Shown: positions 27,028 to 37,332, counted from the stretch's first letter. The stretch: 41,048 nucleotides of DNA from Betaproteobacteria bacterium (GCA_947378095.1 CANCIL010000006.1:1-41048), one strand, 5' to 3'. Numbers and translations are program-made. Notes: generated from the letters alone by a model not told the origin.

Positions 27028-27873
27028 TTAATGAGACCAAGCAATTAAGCCGGTATAGGCTGTAATCAACACCACCAAACCAAAGGCAATGCGGTACCAA
27101 GCAAATGGCACAAAATTATGATGGCCCACGTATCGGATCAGCCAACGTACGCATATGAAAGCAGAGATAAATGCAGATATAAAGCCAATCACAATCGCCA
27201 AGCTATAAGCCCCGGTAAAGCTCACAGGGGATTTCCAAAGCTTGAGTAACTCATATGCAGTTGCCCCACCAATCACGGGGATTGCTAAGAAAAAAGAAAA
27301 CTCCGTTGCAACGACTCTTGGAATACCAAATAGCATTCCACCAATAATGGTGGCGCCTGATCGAGACGTACCCGGAATTAGTGCAGCACACTGCGCTAGA
27401 CCAACCTTCAGCGCATCTAAAGGCGTTAAATCATCTACCGAATGAATGGCTCTTTCAGAAGGACTCAGATGAAGCTGTCGACGCTCTGCCCAGAAAATCA
27501 CCAGGGCACCAACTATAAAGGCCATAGCAACCGGTATAGGGGCAAATAAGACGGCCTTGATATGTTTGCCAAATAAGAAACCTAGACCCATCGCTGGAAT
27601 CGAGGCAATCAGAAGATTCAGTACAAAACGCCGAGCAAGCGAGCTCTTTTGAAAGGAGGAGGCTACGCTCAAGAGCTTATGGCGAAATTCCCAGCAAACT
27701 GCCAGGATGGCGCCAAACTGAATAATGACCTCAAATGCCTTGCCCTGGTCATCATTGAAATCCAGCAAATCCCCGACCAAAATGAGGTGTCCGGTGCTTG
27801 AGATCGGCAAAAACTCCGTTAAGCCCTCGACCACCCCCAGAATTACCGCTTTAGCCAACAAAATTAGATCCAT
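27028..27873 (-). CDS. uppP: undecaprenyl-diphosphatase UppP (BacA)
   Basis: Inner-membrane phosphatase that recycles undecaprenyl diphosphate for peptidoglycan and O-antigen synthesis. The two catalytic motifs are [19 protein letters not shown] (about 14-32) and [10 protein letters not shown] (167-176). Several hydrophobic helices span its 281 residues, normal for the family. It is divergent from the tolC-like gene over 121 bases. It supplies carrier lipid to the nearby polysaccharide pathway. Confidence 0.97.
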   Translation of the reverse strand: MDLILLAKAVILGVVEGLTEFLPISSTGHLILVGDLLDFNDDQGKAFEVIIQFGAILAVCWEFRHKLLSVASSFQKSSLARRFVLNLLIASIPAMGLGFLFGKHIKAVLFAPIPVAMAFIVGALVIFWAERRQLHLSPSERAIHSVDDLTPLDALKVGLAQCAALIPGTSRSGATIIGGMLFGIPRVVATEFSFFLAIPVIGGATAYELLKLWKSPVSFTGAYSLAIVIGFISAFISAFICVRWLIRYVGHHNFVPFAWYRIAFGLVVLITAYTGLIAWSH

Positions 27874-27994
27874 AGCCTAAATTTTATAGGTATCCGGTCA
27901 ATACTTAGACTATTTGGCAAAATAGCTCGGAAATGAGCAATTTCGATAAATTAGCCTTAAACTGCATGGCACATTAAAAAAGCATTTGAATTAC

Positions 27995-29617
27995 ATGATC
28001 CCAAGCCGCCCCCACCCTTCTCAGATAACAGCGTTCAGCTTAATCCTGAGTCAAGCGCTCGGCCTTGGATTGGGATCTAGCTACGCTTGGGGTCAAAGTG
28101 CCAATGGCGCACCTCCATCACTGCCGTCGACAGTAAGCGTTCAGTCATTAACTGGGCTTGATAAGCCGCCTCAGTTTCTGGCGACACCCAAATTAGCAAT
28201 CCCCAACCAAGCAACCCCCTCCAATGTGACTGGGAATAATGCTGCGACAGTCGATCAAAATCGCATGAGCGATTTAATTTCTCTGTATCAAGAGGCTGCC
28301 TTTAGTGATCCCGTTTTAAATGCTGCTCGTTTTAATTACCAGGCAAGCAAAGAACTCTATTGGCAAGGTTTATCTCTGCTGCTTCCACAAGCGAATGCAA
28401 CACCAGGTGGTACTCGTTACTACCAACATGGTGTTGGCACAACGGTTGTTGCTCCAGGAGTTGGTAACTCGCGGGTCTTTGATCAAAAGAACTACACCGT
28501 CACACTCACGCAGCCCATCTTTAACCTCACCGCGCTTGAAGCATTTAAGCAGGGTGATTTAAATACTAAGCTGGCTGACATGCGTTTTTATTTAGCGCAG
28601 CAAGATTTAATTCTTCGCGTATCACAAGCTTATTTCGATGCATTAACAAGCCAAGATAACGTTGCACTCTATCGCAACAAAAAGGGTTTGATTAAGCAGC
28701 AATTAGAAATTGCACAAGCAAAATTCGATGCTGGCCTTGCAACTATTGTGGATGTTAATACTGCACAAGCTGCCCTTGATTTAGCCAACTCACAAGAAAT
28801 TGCTGCACAAGCGGATTTGATAGTGAAACGTGGCGTACTAGAACAGTTGGTTGGCCGACCTGTTGGAGCTCTAAAGCCTTTGACTAAGGAAGCCAAAATT
28901 GATGGTGTTATCAAAGATCCACGCGCCAAAAATAAAGATGCTAAAGATATTCCGATTGCTGAAAGCGTGAACCCGCAACTGCCTCCAGGCCAAACCTTGG
29001 ACGACTGGATCAAGCAAGCAGAATCAGCCAACTTTAATGTCTTAGCCAGCCAGCTCTCAGTCAATCTAGCTGAGAGCACTTATCGTGGCTCACAAGCATT
29101 GAACTATCCGTCTATCAACTTGGTTGGCACGAGTGGCTTTAATACTTCTAACGGCACACCAAATAGCTATCAGCCTAACAATACCAACGTATATAACAAT
29201 ACGATTGCCTTGCAAATGAATATCCCATTGGTATCCGGTGGATATGCTAGTTCCGTGATTCGTCAGAATGCTGCTTTAGTTGATACTGCTAAAGCGAACT
29301 TTGATAACGCAAGAAGAACAGCCGCACAAAACACGCGCGCAGCTTTCACCGGCTTTTATGGCGGTCTTGCTAGCGTCAAAGCATTTGAAGCAGCAGAGCG
29401 TTCCTCAACTTCCGCTCTAGAGTCCAGCAAACTGGGCTTCCAAGTGGGGACCTTAATCAATATCGATGTATTGATTGCATTGGATACTTTAATCAACACC
29501 CGCTCACAACTGCAACAAGCACGCTATAACACCATCCTCAATGCGATTAAATTAAAAGCGAACGCTGCTGCGCTTTCCGATGAAGACCTCATTGCTATCA
29601 ATACCCTACTGCGTTAA
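27995..29617 (+). CDS. tolC: TolC-family outer membrane efflux/secretion channel
   Basis: Outer-membrane trimeric channel for tripartite efflux or type I secretion. A signal peptide ends near residue 33 (SYAWGQ), then a Pro/Thr/Asn-rich segment (about 35-88) absent from short family members, then two OEP repeats starting near LYQEAAFSDPVLNAARFNY and NVLASQLSVNLAEST. Family hallmarks are VSQAYFDALTSQDN, FDAGLATIVDVNTAQAAL and FQVGTLINIDVLIAL. The track uses TTG 27986; the ATG at 27995 gives 540 residues. A long linker (about 300-335) joins the repeats. No inner-membrane partner is adjacent. Confidence 0.92.
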   Translation: MIPSRPHPSQITAFSLILSQALGLGLGSSYAWGQSANGAPPSLPSTVSVQSLTGLDKPPQFLATPKLAIPNQATPSNVTGNNAATVDQNRMSDLISLYQEAAFSDPVLNAARFNYQASKELYWQGLSLLLPQANATPGGTRYYQHGVGTTVVAPGVGNSRVFDQKNYTVTLTQPIFNLTALEAFKQGDLNTKLADMRFYLAQQDLILRVSQAYFDALTSQDNVALYRNKKGLIKQQLEIAQAKFDAGLATIVDVNTAQAALDLANSQEIAAQADLIVKRGVLEQLVGRPVGALKPLTKEAKIDGVIKDPRAKNKDAKDIPIAESVNPQLPPGQTLDDWIKQAESANFNVLASQLSVNLAESTYRGSQALNYPSINLVGTSGFNTSNGTPNSYQPNNTNVYNNTIALQMNIPLVSGGYASSVIRQNAALVDTAKANFDNARRTAAQNTRAAFTGFYGGLASVKAFEAAERSSTSALESSKLGFQVGTLINIDVLIALDTLINTRSQLQQARYNTILNAIKLKANAAALSDEDLIAINTLLR

Positions 29618-29650
29618 CAGCAAGGCATTAGGTATCTAAAAATTCAGCAA

Positions 29651-30688
29651 TTAAGTAGGTCGAGTCAGCAACTCTAAAGATGCTTTAACCACTTCAGCAG
29701 CATCTGGTGGTGATTGCATATCACCCACATTGCGGATGTGATGAGCCCAATAACCTTCTGTCTTCCAGCGTGGCGAATCACAATAAATTTCTACCGTAGG
29801 TAGACCTAATACCGCTGCCAAATGGGTTAAGCCCGTATCCACCCCAACAGTCAGGGCAGCACCAGCAATTACCTTGAAGGCATCTTCAATTGAAAAGCCC
29901 GGGGGCACCAAAGCATTGGGAATCTGTTTAGCCAATGCAACACTGACAGCCTTTTCAGCGGCATTGCCCCATGGCAAAACCACTTGATACCCACGGCTCG
30001 CCAACTCTTTACCTAAAGAAATCCAAGCCTCATTAGACCAACGCTTTGCTTCTCTCGCAGTCGAATGAAAAAATAATACGTAGGGCGTTTTTAATTCTAG
30101 CAATACCGGCATAGCCATATTGACTGGTATTTGTGAACCATAAAACTGAGGGCTATCACTACGCTGAATCGTAGGCCAGCCTAATGCAGAACACATCACT
30201 AAACGGGAGCGATCGACGGCATGGGTCTGCACAGGAACTTGGACCAAGTGTCCGTAGAAAAATCTCGCAACTGGCTCATATCCCGAAAATTCAGTAGCAT
30301 TAGCCAAACCCGCCACTACAGCATTGGGTGACTTATTGGCTAGTGCGCAAACTAGGGCGGATTTCAATAAGCCTTGAGTCTCAATCACAGTGTCATAAGT
30401 CACTGCTTGCAACTGCCTCTTAAAAGCAAAAAATTGTTGCCAAGTAGAAAGCTTGAAAAGATGTTTTTTCCAGCGACGTAAACCAAAAGGAATAATTCGG
30501 TCGATTCCCTTAAAACCCTCTCTAGTGCGCAAGGGCTCAAGTAAATGAACGTAAGCCTCTTCTACCACCCAATCAATTTGCGCATTAGGTAGGCGAGCGC
30601 GCAAGTCCCAGACCAGCGGTAAATTGTGCAGCACATCTCCTAGGGAGGAGAGTTTGACTAAGAGTATTTTGGGTGAAGCAGTGCTCAT
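29651..30688 (-). CDS. waaC: lipopolysaccharide heptosyltransferase I
   Basis: GT9 enzyme adding the first heptose to Kdo in the lipopolysaccharide inner core. The N-terminal ILLVKLSSLGDVLHNLPLVWDLR is the WaaC signature, with VVEEAYVHLL and the C-terminal donor site GVDTGLTHLAAVLGLPTVEIYC. The length of 345 is slightly above the usual 320-335. It follows rfbC by 35 bases on the same strand and may be the last gene of the rhamnose operon. It converges on tolC with no clear terminator. Confidence 0.94.
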   Translation of the reverse strand: MSTASPKILLVKLSSLGDVLHNLPLVWDLRARLPNAQIDWVVEEAYVHLLEPLRTREGFKGIDRIIPFGLRRWKKHLFKLSTWQQFFAFKRQLQAVTYDTVIETQGLLKSALVCALANKSPNAVVAGLANATEFSGYEPVARFFYGHLVQVPVQTHAVDRSRLVMCSALGWPTIQRSDSPQFYGSQIPVNMAMPVLLELKTPYVLFFHSTAREAKRWSNEAWISLGKELASRGYQVVLPWGNAAEKAVSVALAKQIPNALVPPGFSIEDAFKVIAGAALTVGVDTGLTHLAAVLGLPTVEIYCDSPRWKTEGYWAHHIRNVGDMQSPPDAAEVVKASLELLTRPT

Positions 30689-30723
30689 AAGAGCATTATC
30701 TTATTTTTTACTGCAGGGAAGAT

Positions 30724-31287
30724 TTAAAACTTGGGGGCTAGGTCCCAAGCTAAGCCATTCTGGTCCTTGGCATTCATATTAGGAGCAATTCCTGCCGGCA
30801 AAGGCCACTGCACGCCAACGCTAGGATCATTCCAAACTAAACAGGCTTCACTTTGAGGGTGATAGTAATCGGTCGTTTTATATAAAAATTCTGCGGCCTC
30901 TGATAAGACTAAAAAGCCATGGGCTAAACCTGCAGGAATCCACATTTGCTTGTGATTCTGCGCACTGAGCTCGGCCCCCACCCATTTGCCATACGTAGGA
31001 GACGATTTCCGAATATCTACTGCGACATCAAAGACACTGCCAGCGACCACGCGCACCAGCTTGCCTTGGGCATGCTCTAACTGATAATGCAAGCCACGCA
31101 AAGTCCATTGCTTAGAAAAAGAATGGTTATCTTGCACAAACTCTACCGAGAGTCCAGTAGCCTGTGCAAAATCTTGCGCATTAAAAGACTCAGTGAACCA
31201 ACCGCGCTCGTCACCAAATACCTTAGGCTCGATGATCAACACATCATGTATTGCAGTTGGGGTAACTTGGAGCTTCGAGTTAGACAA
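30724..31287 (-). CDS. rfbC: dTDP-4-dehydrorhamnose 3,5-epimerase
   Basis: Third enzyme of dTDP-L-rhamnose synthesis. The cupin fold motifs GDERGWFTESFN, QDNHSFSKQWTLRGLHYQ with the catalytic histidine, and MWIPAGLAHGFLVLSE are all present. It has 187 residues. The start is TTG with AAGGAAA eight bases upstream; the next methionine would remove the conserved N-terminus. It lies 12 bases after rfbA in the rfbB-rfbD-rfbA-rfbC order. Confidence 0.96.
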   Translation of the reverse strand: MSNSKLQVTPTAIHDVLIIEPKVFGDERGWFTESFNAQDFAQATGLSVEFVQDNHSFSKQWTLRGLHYQLEHAQGKLVRVVAGSVFDVAVDIRKSSPTYGKWVGAELSAQNHKQMWIPAGLAHGFLVLSEAAEFLYKTTDYYHPQSEACLVWNDPSVGVQWPLPAGIAPNMNAKDQNGLAWDLAPKF

Positions 31288-31299
31288 GCGTTGTTTCCT

Positions 31300-32220
31300 T
31301 TATTTCTTTGGGGACAAAGAGATAGGCTGAGATGAGGTATTGAGCTCATGCAAAATTTTATTCAGGTACTGTCCGTAACTATTTTTGCTGAGCTGTGATG
31401 CTACTTTTTTCACTGCTTCAGCACTGATCCAGCCTTGGCGATAGGCTATCTCTTCAGGACATGCAACCATGAGACCCTGACGCTTTTGTAAGGTAGCAAT
31501 AAATCCGGCAGCATCTAATAAAGAGTCATGGGTGCCAGTATCAAGCCAGGCAAAACCACGCCCCATGATTTCGACATTAAGTTCATTTTTATCTAAGTAG
31601 AAGCGATTCACATCCGTAATCTCTAACTCACCACGAGCACTTGGCTTAATGGAGGCAGCGACATCGCACACTTGATTGTCGTAAAAATATAAACCGGTGA
31701 CAGCGTAATTGCTTCTAGGTTTAGTTGGCTTTTCTTCAATCGAGAGTGCTTTGTAATGCTGATCAAACTCAACCACTCCATAGCGCTCTGGATCAGTCAC
31801 ATGATATGCAAAGACAGTGGCACCACTCGTTCTTTGATTTGCACTATCTAACTGACCAACCAACTCATGACCATAAAATATGTTATCGCCAAGTACCAGA
31901 GCACTTGGATCATTGCCCACAAAGTTTTTGCCTAGCGTAAATGCTTGCGCCAAACCATCTGGGGAAGGCTGAACACAGTACTGAATATTGAGACCCCACT
32001 GCGATCCATCTCCTAAGAGTTCAGAAAATCGAGGGGTGTCATGTGGGGTAGAGATTAATAAAATATCTCTAATGCCTGCCAACATTAAAGTCGTCAGGGG
32101 GTAGTAGACCATCGGCTTGTCATACACAGGCATCAACTGCTTGGAAACAGCTTGAGTCACTGGATACAAACGCGTACCAGATCCACCCGCCAAAATGATG
32201 CCCTTACGATTGATTGCCAT
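31300..32220 (-). CDS. rfbA: glucose-1-phosphate thymidylyltransferase
   Basis: First enzyme of dTDP-L-rhamnose synthesis, making dTDP-glucose. The nucleotide-binding start [31 protein letters not shown] in outline (residues about 8-38), the metal-binding [11 protein letters not shown] and [20 protein letters not shown] are all standard. It has 306 residues, slightly longer than the usual 290 owing to a serine-rich C-terminal tail. It sits between rfbD and rfbC with gaps of about 12 bases. Confidence 0.97.
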   Translation of the reverse strand: MAINRKGIILAGGSGTRLYPVTQAVSKQLMPVYDKPMVYYPLTTLMLAGIRDILLISTPHDTPRFSELLGDGSQWGLNIQYCVQPSPDGLAQAFTLGKNFVGNDPSALVLGDNIFYGHELVGQLDSANQRTSGATVFAYHVTDPERYGVVEFDQHYKALSIEEKPTKPRSNYAVTGLYFYDNQVCDVAASIKPSARGELEITDVNRFYLDKNELNVEIMGRGFAWLDTGTHDSLLDAAGFIATLQKRQGLMVACPEEIAYRQGWISAEAVKKVASQLSKNSYGQYLNKILHELNTSSQPISLSPKK

Positions 32221-32233
32221 TTTTTATCTACTC

Positions 32234-33187
32234 TTATATCTGGCCATCTTTAGCCAATTGCTGCACATAGGCCTGCACATCTTCAGACCAAGGTTTATTC
32301 CAACGCTGCAATTTTGACACATCCCCAGCGGCTGCAATCGCCAGCTTGAGCTTATCCGTCGCCATACGAGAATTCATGGGTCTAGGGGCTGGTAATGGGT
32401 ACTCCACGGCCATAATAGGCTTAATCGCGTCCTGGGACAGCTTTAATGAGGCTCCAGCAGCTTTTGCAGACTCAATTGCCAAACATGCCAAGGCATACCA
32501 ATTGGTCTCACCAGGCGGCACTGCATGATAGATGCCTGAGTCAAAAGCCTGAAGTTGGCCATTGGAATTAAGAACCAAATCAAGACTGACTGCAGCCAGC
32601 CAACTTGAAGAAGTAGGAACACCCAGTTGATCTTGAATTACTTTGAGCTCTTCACGATCTTTCGCTAAGCGCAAAATCGTTTTAATAAAATTACCGCCAG
32701 CACCATATACCCAGCTAGTACGCAAAATTGCATAGTGGCCACGAGCAGAATTAGAGAATGCCTGCTCAATCGCAAGCTCTCCGGCAGCCTTGCTTTTACC
32801 GTAGGCGCCCAATGGATTGCGTACATCATCCTCTTGGTAATACCCTGCCTTACCCCCATCAAAAACGTAGTCAGTGGAGTAATGCAAGAAAGTAGCGCCC
32901 TGTTCAGCGGCATATAAGGCCATCACTTCAGGCGCTTTTGCATTGATGGCAAAAGCGAGATCATTTTCGCTTTCAGCTTTATCAACTGCCGTATAAGCAG
33001 CAGCATTAATAATGAGATCTGGCTTTGCATCAATCAGACATTGCTTGACTGCATCTGCCTGTGACAGATCACAATCACTCCGCCCCACATACTGGACTTG
33101 CATATTGCTAAGCTGAGTTGCACTTTCGAATAAAGAGCGAAATGCTTTGCCTAACTGACCGTCTTTACCAAAGATGAGGATATTCAT
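32234..33187 (-). CDS. rfbD: dTDP-4-dehydrorhamnose reductase
   Basis: Last step of dTDP-L-rhamnose formation. The N-terminal ILIFGKDGQLGKAF NADPH site, LIINAAAYTAVDKAE, the STDYVFDG motif and the catalytic YGKSKAAGE tetrad are visible. The length of 317 is a little above the family average of about 295-300. It lies 25 bases after rfbB and 13 before rfbA, part of one operon. Confidence 0.96.
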   Translation of the reverse strand: MNILIFGKDGQLGKAFRSLFESATQLSNMQVQYVGRSDCDLSQADAVKQCLIDAKPDLIINAAAYTAVDKAESENDLAFAINAKAPEVMALYAAEQGATFLHYSTDYVFDGGKAGYYQEDDVRNPLGAYGKSKAAGELAIEQAFSNSARGHYAILRTSWVYGAGGNFIKTILRLAKDREELKVIQDQLGVPTSSSWLAAVSLDLVLNSNGQLQAFDSGIYHAVPPGETNWYALACLAIESAKAAGASLKLSQDAIKPIMAVEYPLPAPRPMNSRMATDKLKLAIAAAGDVSKLQRWNKPWSEDVQAYVQQLAKDGQI

Positions 33188-33212
33188 TCGTGAGGATTAC
33201 GGTTTTGGGATT

Positions 33213-34271
33213 TCAGTTGTACTGCTTTTGTAACCAGTCACGGTAAGAGCCGCTAACAACGCCCTCAATCCAGGCCGGATTATCCAAATACCACTGAATC
33301 GTCTTACGAATACCAGTATCGAAGGTTTCGGCAGGACGCCAAGCTAAATCACGCTCAACTTTGCTGGCGTCAATCGCATAACGGCGATCATGGCCAGGGC
33401 GATCCTTAACGAAGGTAATTTGTTCTGCATAAGACTTGCCATCAGATCGAGGTTTTAGTTCATCCAAAATTTGGCAGATCGTTTTGACTACATCAATATT
33501 GGCCTTCTCATTCCAGCCGCCAATGTTGTATGTCTCTCCTAATTTCCCTTTAGATAAAACTTCCCGAATCGCTGAACAATGATCGCCGACATAGAGCCAG
33601 TCCCGAATCTGCTGTCCATCACCATAGATAGGTAATGGCTTGCTATTGAGCGCATTGAGAATGACCAATGGAATGAGCTTCTCAGGGAAGTGGTAGGGGC
33701 CATAGTTGTTTGAGCAATTGGTTGTCACTACCGGAAAGCCGTAGGTATGAAACCAAGCGCGCACTAGATGATCTGACGCTGCCTTGGATGCAGAGTATGG
33801 GCTATTGGGTTCGTACGAATTAGTTTCAGTAAACGCAGGGTCAGTCATGGAGAGCGATCCATATACCTCGTCGGTTGAAACATGGTGAAAGCGAAACTGC
33901 TCTTTTGCGCTAGCATCAAGTCCATTCCAATACTCACGCGCACACTCTAACAAATTGAAGGTGCCCACGATATTGGTTTGGATAAATTCTGCAGGACCAT
34001 GAATCGAGCGATCGACATGACTCTCTGCTGCAAAGTTCACAATGGCACGCGGCTTATGCTCTTTTAATAATTTAGTGATGAGCTCTTTATCACCAATATC
34101 GCCATGAACAAATACATGACGAGCATCGTTTTTCAAAGCATCTAAGGTAGCCAGATTGCCGGCATACGTCAGCTTATCCACATTCACAATACCTTCCGCA
34201 CTTGGATTGGCAAGCCAATCCAGTACAAAATTACCCCCAATAAATCCTGCGCCGCCAGTAACTAAAATCAT
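33213..34271 (-). CDS. rfbB: dTDP-glucose 4,6-dehydratase
   Basis: Second enzyme of dTDP-L-rhamnose synthesis, producing dTDP-4-keto-6-deoxyglucose. Motifs are [27 protein letters not shown] with the catalytic Asp-Glu pair, [14 protein letters not shown] and [17 protein letters not shown]. The length of 352 is normal. The start overlaps the stop of the GT10 gene (ATGA), so the glycosyltransferase and rhamnose genes are translationally coupled. Confidence 0.97.
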   Translation of the reverse strand: MILVTGGAGFIGGNFVLDWLANPSAEGIVNVDKLTYAGNLATLDALKNDARHVFVHGDIGDKELITKLLKEHKPRAIVNFAAESHVDRSIHGPAEFIQTNIVGTFNLLECAREYWNGLDASAKEQFRFHHVSTDEVYGSLSMTDPAFTETNSYEPNSPYSASKAASDHLVRAWFHTYGFPVVTTNCSNNYGPYHFPEKLIPLVILNALNSKPLPIYGDGQQIRDWLYVGDHCSAIREVLSKGKLGETYNIGGWNEKANIDVVKTICQILDELKPRSDGKSYAEQITFVKDRPGHDRRYAIDASKVERDLAWRPAETFDTGIRKTIQWYLDNPAWIEGVVSGSYRDWLQKQYN

Positions 34272-35344
34272 GATTGAAGTGGTCCTAAAATGGCTTCAGC
34301 AAAAGCTTCTGAGCTATATGGTCTGAATGCCGGTGAAGCCAGAAACTGTCTACCTGCCTCTTGATAAGCAATGTAGTCCTGCTCACTCATTTTACTGAGA
34401 TATTGGTAAAGTTCTTGATAAGGATTAGAACTATTTGCAAACTGGCGAAAATCAATAAAGCAAGCAGTAGGAACTAAGCTCTCAATCTGCGGCTCCCCCC
34501 AATAAACAGGTACACAGCCGGCAAATAAGGAATCAAATAGTTTCTCAGTGAGATATCCAGGAATATCTTTGGCGTTCTCGTAACAAATACAAAAACGGGC
34601 CTTTGCCAATACCTCGAATTTACTTTTAGCTGAGCCCTGATAGCTTGGAAAGACTGCCTTACCCATCAGAAAAGGTAAAACCTTTTCTAAACGATAGCGC
34701 CACTTGCCTGACTTACCTTGACGTTTTTGCGGAACCAACCAACCGTTGCCAAACAAAGCAAAGTCTTTTAGCGCATTCTCCTCAAACCATCGAATGGCTT
34801 TCACTCTTTCAGAATAGAGCTCTCTCGTATCAGGTAAGTTTGCATGGCGGTTACTACCAATCAGAACGCAGAAGAGATTGCGCTTGGCAAAGCCTAGATT
34901 GACTATCTGATTAGTTTTAAATGCTGCAGGCAGAACATTCGGATAAGCGATCCGAAACTTGGGAGTAGAAGCTGTCTTTTGACTTAGAGCGCTTCCTGAA
35001 TCTGCGTTTAGCAAAACCTGATCCCAGGTAAAAACGCCATCGAATTGATTTAAGTACTCAGCATCACCATTAATGGGAACTGTTAATTCTGTTTCAAAAC
35101 GAATCAGATAATTCTTGCAATTTTCAATTGGAATGAGAGGTATGGATTCGAGATAGAGTGTGAACTGAGGCGTAATTCCAGCCTTCTGCAGAACATCTAA
35201 GGTATGGAGCTCAATACCCCGTTCCGCTGCTTTGACCCTTAGAGCCCTGAAGGGCTCCAAGCAATCATCGCGATTGCGAGGGCTTTGAGAATTAAATAGA
35301 TCATCTTGACCCTCCTCCCATCCGACAATCCCTCCAACTACCAT
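34268..35344 (-). CDS. GT10-family fucosyltransferase-like protein
   Basis: The segment at 251-283 ([19 protein letters not shown], then AGCVPVYWG) is the donor-binding motif of alpha-1,3/1,4-fucosyltransferases. The N-terminal half (about 1-150) is divergent and probably binds the acceptor; a basic stretch (about 207-222) follows. It has 358 residues and no membrane helix, so it likely acts in the cytoplasm on lipid-linked sugars. It is first in the rfbBDAC operon and divergent from a GT11 gene. GDP-fucose synthesis genes are not seen in the window. Whether fucose or another deoxysugar is transferred is inferred only from the family. Confidence 0.83.
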   Translation of the reverse strand: MVVGGIVGWEEGQDDLFNSQSPRNRDDCLEPFRALRVKAAERGIELHTLDVLQKAGITPQFTLYLESIPLIPIENCKNYLIRFETELTVPINGDAEYLNQFDGVFTWDQVLLNADSGSALSQKTASTPKFRIAYPNVLPAAFKTNQIVNLGFAKRNLFCVLIGSNRHANLPDTRELYSERVKAIRWFEENALKDFALFGNGWLVPQKRQGKSGKWRYRLEKVLPFLMGKAVFPSYQGSAKSKFEVLAKARFCICYENAKDIPGYLTEKLFDSLFAGCVPVYWGEPQIESLVPTACFIDFRQFANSSNPYQELYQYLSKMSEQDYIAYQEAGRQFLASPAFRPYSSEAFAEAILGPLQS

Positions 35345-35440
35345 AGCAGGCCGCTCACTTAAGGTTCAGTTCTGATCAAGCACCAACAAGAATCCATGCT
35401 GATGTGATTTGCTTATTGTTAATGGTCTAATTATAGGGTT
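35345..35440. promoter_or_regulatory. divergent interval between the two fucosyltransferase-like genes
   Basis: This 96-base interval must hold promoters for both directions. On plus, TTGCTT (35409-35414) and TATAGG (35432-35437) are 17 bases apart, a reasonable sigma-70 pair. It would start transcription at or inside the GT11 ATG at 35441, and no ribosome binding site precedes that ATG at normal distance. A leaderless mRNA is therefore possible. The match is weak and not tested. Confidence 0.35.
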
Positions 35441-36331
35441 ATGGCCATATATTCCTACCTCCAGGGCGGCCTAGGTAATCAAATGTTTCAGTATGCGATT
35501 GCTAGAGCCCTATCCGAGCATTATCAAAGCACTTTTTTGCTTGATCGCTCCTGGTTTGATGTACCCCAATCAGAAACTACACCGCGACCTTATCAACTTG
35601 ATCTTCTGCAGATTCAGAATACGGCGAAGAGTAATCTGGATTTTCCTAAAAAACCCCATCGCTGGATAAGGGCCTTACAGAGGCTCTTATCCTCAGGTCC
35701 GATTGTGTATTACCAGCAAAATGCTTTTGAGTTTGATCCATTACTGTTTCAATTCAAGAGTATGGCCAAACGCGATCTCTTTCTCTTTGGTTACTGGCAG
35801 GCTTACCCCTACCTCGAAAATATTCGACCGATCTTGCAGTCTGAGTTCAAAACTAAAGCGCCAATACCCGATCACTATCAAATCTATCTTGAGCACATTC
35901 GCACTAATGAATCCGTGATGCTGCATATTCGCCGAGGGGACTATGTGAACTCGCCATCCGCAGCGAAGTTTCATGGTGTACTTCCGCTAAGCTATTACCA
36001 GCAGGCGATCCAAGCCTTGCTTCTCAATAAGCCAAATGCACATTTCTTTATTTTTTCTGATGACTTACCTTGGGCTAAAGAATCGCTTCCTAAAGATCTG
36101 AAGGTCACTTTTGTAGAAAATGCTTTGCAGGCAGATGCTGCAGCACAAGAATTACAACTCATGACGGCATGTAAGCATCACATCATTGCTAATAGTTCAT
36201 TGAGTTGGTGGGGTGCCTGGCTCAAACAAGATTGCAATGGTCTGGTCTTTGCACCCAATCGATGGATCAGCGATAGTAGCTTAGATCTTTCTCATCTTTT
36301 GCCGACTAGCTGGAACAGGATTCCTGCTTAA
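35441..36331 (+). CDS. GT11-family alpha-1,2-fucosyltransferase-like protein
   Basis: Characteristic motifs are GGLGNQMFQY at 9-18, MLHIRRGDYVNS (the GDP-fucose-binding HxRRxD motif) near residue 162, and NSSLSWWGAWL near residue 250. The length of 296 is typical of bacterial alpha-1,2-fucosyltransferases. The start cannot move downstream without losing the first motif. It stands alone on the plus strand, six bases from the convergent GT2 gene. It probably caps or branches the surface glycan with fucose; acceptor unknown. Confidence 0.9.
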   Translation: MAIYSYLQGGLGNQMFQYAIARALSEHYQSTFLLDRSWFDVPQSETTPRPYQLDLLQIQNTAKSNLDFPKKPHRWIRALQRLLSSGPIVYYQQNAFEFDPLLFQFKSMAKRDLFLFGYWQAYPYLENIRPILQSEFKTKAPIPDHYQIYLEHIRTNESVMLHIRRGDYVNSPSAAKFHGVLPLSYYQQAIQALLLNKPNAHFFIFSDDLPWAKESLPKDLKVTFVENALQADAAAQELQLMTACKHHIIANSSLSWWGAWLKQDCNGLVFAPNRWISDSSLDLSHLLPTSWNRIPA

Positions 36332-36337
36332 GTAGTC

Positions 36338-37327
36338 TTAATGAGCGGCCTTACCGAGGCACCCGAGGATGCTGCCATAGAGTGCAATACAGACGCGCTC
36401 TAAGCGAGTCAACGGAGTCCATAAACCATTACCCCGAAATTGGAAACGTGCATAGAGTTCCATATTCGCGCCCAGAGATATATGGGGAATACGTTCATTG
36501 ATCAACTTAATAAACTGAACGCCATACTTTAGTCGCTCATAAAACGGCAAAGGTCTTGGTAAACAAGACTCAGGAATGCCGAGCATTTTTAAGTAACTTG
36601 CTTGTGCATTTGAAAACACATTACGCGCTGCTTGAAGATGGTTCACACTCGTCTGAGTGGAATGCAGGCGGTAGGTAATGAGTTTCTTTTTAATATTCGC
36701 AAAACGGTAGCCAGCTAAAGCAATCTCAGTCCATAGGCAATAGTCTTCAGCATGCATATAAGACGCTTTGTAAGGGAATTGCTTAAAGATTTCTAGCTTA
36801 CCCATCATGGCAGGGTTACATACCGGACTACACACACTCAATAGCGCCTGAATATCGGAATTCGAATGGCGCTGCTTTGAACTTTTACGCTCACCAGTTA
36901 CTTGATTCAAAGTGAAATGGTCGGCGCCACATAAGTCAGCATGATTGTTTTCTAAAAACTCTACTTGGAGCGCCAGTCTCTCTGGAAATGCTCGGTCATC
37001 CGCATCCAGCAGTGCAAGGTATTTCCCTTTGGCCATACCGGCAATGAGATTGCGGGTAGTGATCAAACCACGATTCTGATCTGAATACACTTTAATAATG
37101 CGCTTATCCGTAAATTGATCAATGATCTCTCGCGTACGATCACTGGAACCGTCGTCAACAATGATCAACTCAAAGTTGGTATAGGTTTGCGCCAAAATAC
37201 TTTCAATGGCTTCAGCAATATATCTCTCAGAATTAAATACTGGCATCGATACACTAACCAAAGGCAATGCTTTTATTTCCTTGGAATCGGATGCTTGCAA
37301 GTGAGCAGTATTAGCAAGGTCATTCAT
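36338..37327 (-). CDS. family 2 glycosyltransferase
   Basis: GT-A fold enzyme. LVSVSMPVFNSERYIAEAI opens the domain near residue 23, VDDGSSDRT at 58-65 binds the nucleotide sugar, and LLDADDRAFPERLA near 106 carries the DxD metal motif. It has 329 residues with a C-terminal extension (about 240-329) that has no clear membrane segment. It lies five bases after the DUF6492-like gene, which follows galE, so the three form an operon. Sugar specificity is not readable. Confidence 0.9.
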   Translation of the reverse strand: MNDLANTAHLQASDSKEIKALPLVSVSMPVFNSERYIAEAIESILAQTYTNFELIIVDDGSSDRTREIIDQFTDKRIIKVYSDQNRGLITTRNLIAGMAKGKYLALLDADDRAFPERLALQVEFLENNHADLCGADHFTLNQVTGERKSSKQRHSNSDIQALLSVCSPVCNPAMMGKLEIFKQFPYKASYMHAEDYCLWTEIALAGYRFANIKKKLITYRLHSTQTSVNHLQAARNVFSNAQASYLKMLGIPESCLPRPLPFYERLKYGVQFIKLINERIPHISLGANMELYARFQFRGNGLWTPLTRLERVCIALYGSILGCLGKAAH

Positions 37328-37332
37328 AATGA

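Noticed and set aside
34495-34500. Run of six C in the GT10 gene as a phase-variation tract.
   Set aside because: Six bases is too short to expect frequent slippage; the run falls in conserved YWGEP codons and the frame is intact.
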